DNA of 64,000 nt from Piliocolobus tephrosceles (taxonomy: Eukaryota; Chordata; Mammalia; Primates; Cercopithecidae), in NCBI RefSeq assembly GCF_002776525.5, contig NC_045443.1, forward strand, positions 39,766,899 through 39,830,898. The letters run 5' to 3'. Within the stretch, counting starts at the first letter, position 1. Each line of letters opens with the position of its first letter. This document shows positions 63,330 through 64,000 of the stretch, piece after piece. Made by a program: the position numbers and the translations under genes. Under the pieces are notes generated by a model, which ran no database searches, was not told the origin of the DNA, and saw only the letters and a program-made list of their open reading frames with translations.

Positions 63330-64000
63330 GCATGTTAAATATAATAAAAATAGAATGAAAATAAGCAATTGATTTTGTGAAGCTGTTTACATTGTGCAAA
63401 TAGAGGTATGCAAATTGGATGAAAGCTCACCTTGTTAAGAGGTAAAGGGAAGCCTTAAGTGGCTTGCATTTGGCTATCCATAAGCATTTCTGAGTCTCAT
63501 AGATAAAACTTGGGATTTTATTATGAGGTTATTATCACACTGAACTAGAAGTCAACCTTAGACCTCTCAGCTGCATAACTTGGCAGTTCCAAATACTGCA
63601 CCCACATTCCTTGGCAGAAAGAAGCTCCCAAGAATTTTGAGTTCTTAACCTCTACGTTTTCTTGGTGATATGTCATCAATCACACCTGTAGGCACCATCT
63701 TTGTTCCTTTAGCATTCCATTAAGCTTTGTACAAACAGTTAATCTACCCAACACATACTCTCAATTTTCAGAGTATTGGATGATGCAATAAATATGAGAG
63801 ACTTGCAGAGATAAAACAAGCAAAAACATTCTAGTGATTCTTATTTTTATTAATTCTGAGATGTCCTTCATAATCTGTGAATTGTCTAATTAAGTTTTAG
63901 TTTGAAAGGTACTGGCCCAGAATAAAGACTCTCATCTCTCATTTCTAGGAAAGGCATTGTGTCTCAGGGTATCCTTACTTTTTTCGGTTTGTTTTCTCCG
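63330..64000. other. No recognised feature
   Basis: Unassigned AT-rich sequence to the end of the window. Confidence 0.35.

Overview
This window looks like ordinary intergenic or intronic nuclear DNA from a primate, most likely an Old World monkey (Cercopithecidae). It is AT-rich, crowded with Alu, L1, L2, MIR and MaLR (THE1/MST/MLT1) repeats, and contains no recognisable protein-coding exon, tRNA, rRNA or snRNA gene. The lineage call rests on two young insertions. The Alu at 30168-30468 carries, in its sense orientation, the bases I associate with the cercopithecoid AluYRa lineage (GGCTCAAGCC at the start, ACTAGCC before the second monomer, GATCCAGCCACC, GAGCCAGACTCC near the tail). The L1 at 31006-33390 has a 3' UTR of the type I associate with Old World monkey L1s. 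Subfamily names are from memory and were not checked with a search tool.

Layout. 1-6.2 kb: sparse, with an L2 remnant, two Alus, L2/MIR ends, a palindromic dispersed element and a 2 kb stretch without a recognised repeat. 6.2-13 kb: a solo MaLR LTR with an intact 5-bp target duplication, then six Alu-type elements; the Alu at about 7 kb carries an internal 22-bp triplication. 13-23.8 kb: old material (MIR, L2, an L1M-like 3' end, a possible ancient LTR), one AluY, and long unassigned stretches. 23.8-27.1 kb: one long antisense L2 broken by an MLT1 LTR, an Alu-in-Alu and a second MLT1 LTR. 27-30 kb: MIR/L2 pieces, a 24-bp palindrome and an unexplained segment with open frames on both strands. 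30-33.4 kb: the AluYRa-type insertion and the young 5'-truncated L1, whose ORF2 remainder is open for 706 codons to its natural stop. 33.4-40 kb: microsatellites, MIR, an old L1 3' end and a long antisense L2. 40.4-47.8 kb: an old antisense L1M split by a 5.5 kb primate L1 in the same orientation and then by an Alu; the primate L1 ends in a fold-back palindrome. 47.8-53.6 kb: an unassigned segment behind a 25-T run, a second solo MaLR LTR, and L2 in both orientations. 53.8-56.1 kb: a complete LTR-internal-LTR THE1 provirus with a perfect 5-bp target duplication. 56-64 kb: a strong RNA-hairpin candidate (about 57.9 kb), an A-rich degenerate repeat, two MLT1 LTRs, L2/L1M pieces and a final Alu.

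No operon-like or co-operating gene set is present and I do not see a new biological system. The items most worth checking are the hairpin at 57869-57951, the L1 3' fold-back palindrome at 40561-40615, the unassigned two-strand open segment at 29600-30100, the intact L1 ORF2 remainder, and the unassigned segment behind the poly-T at 47761.
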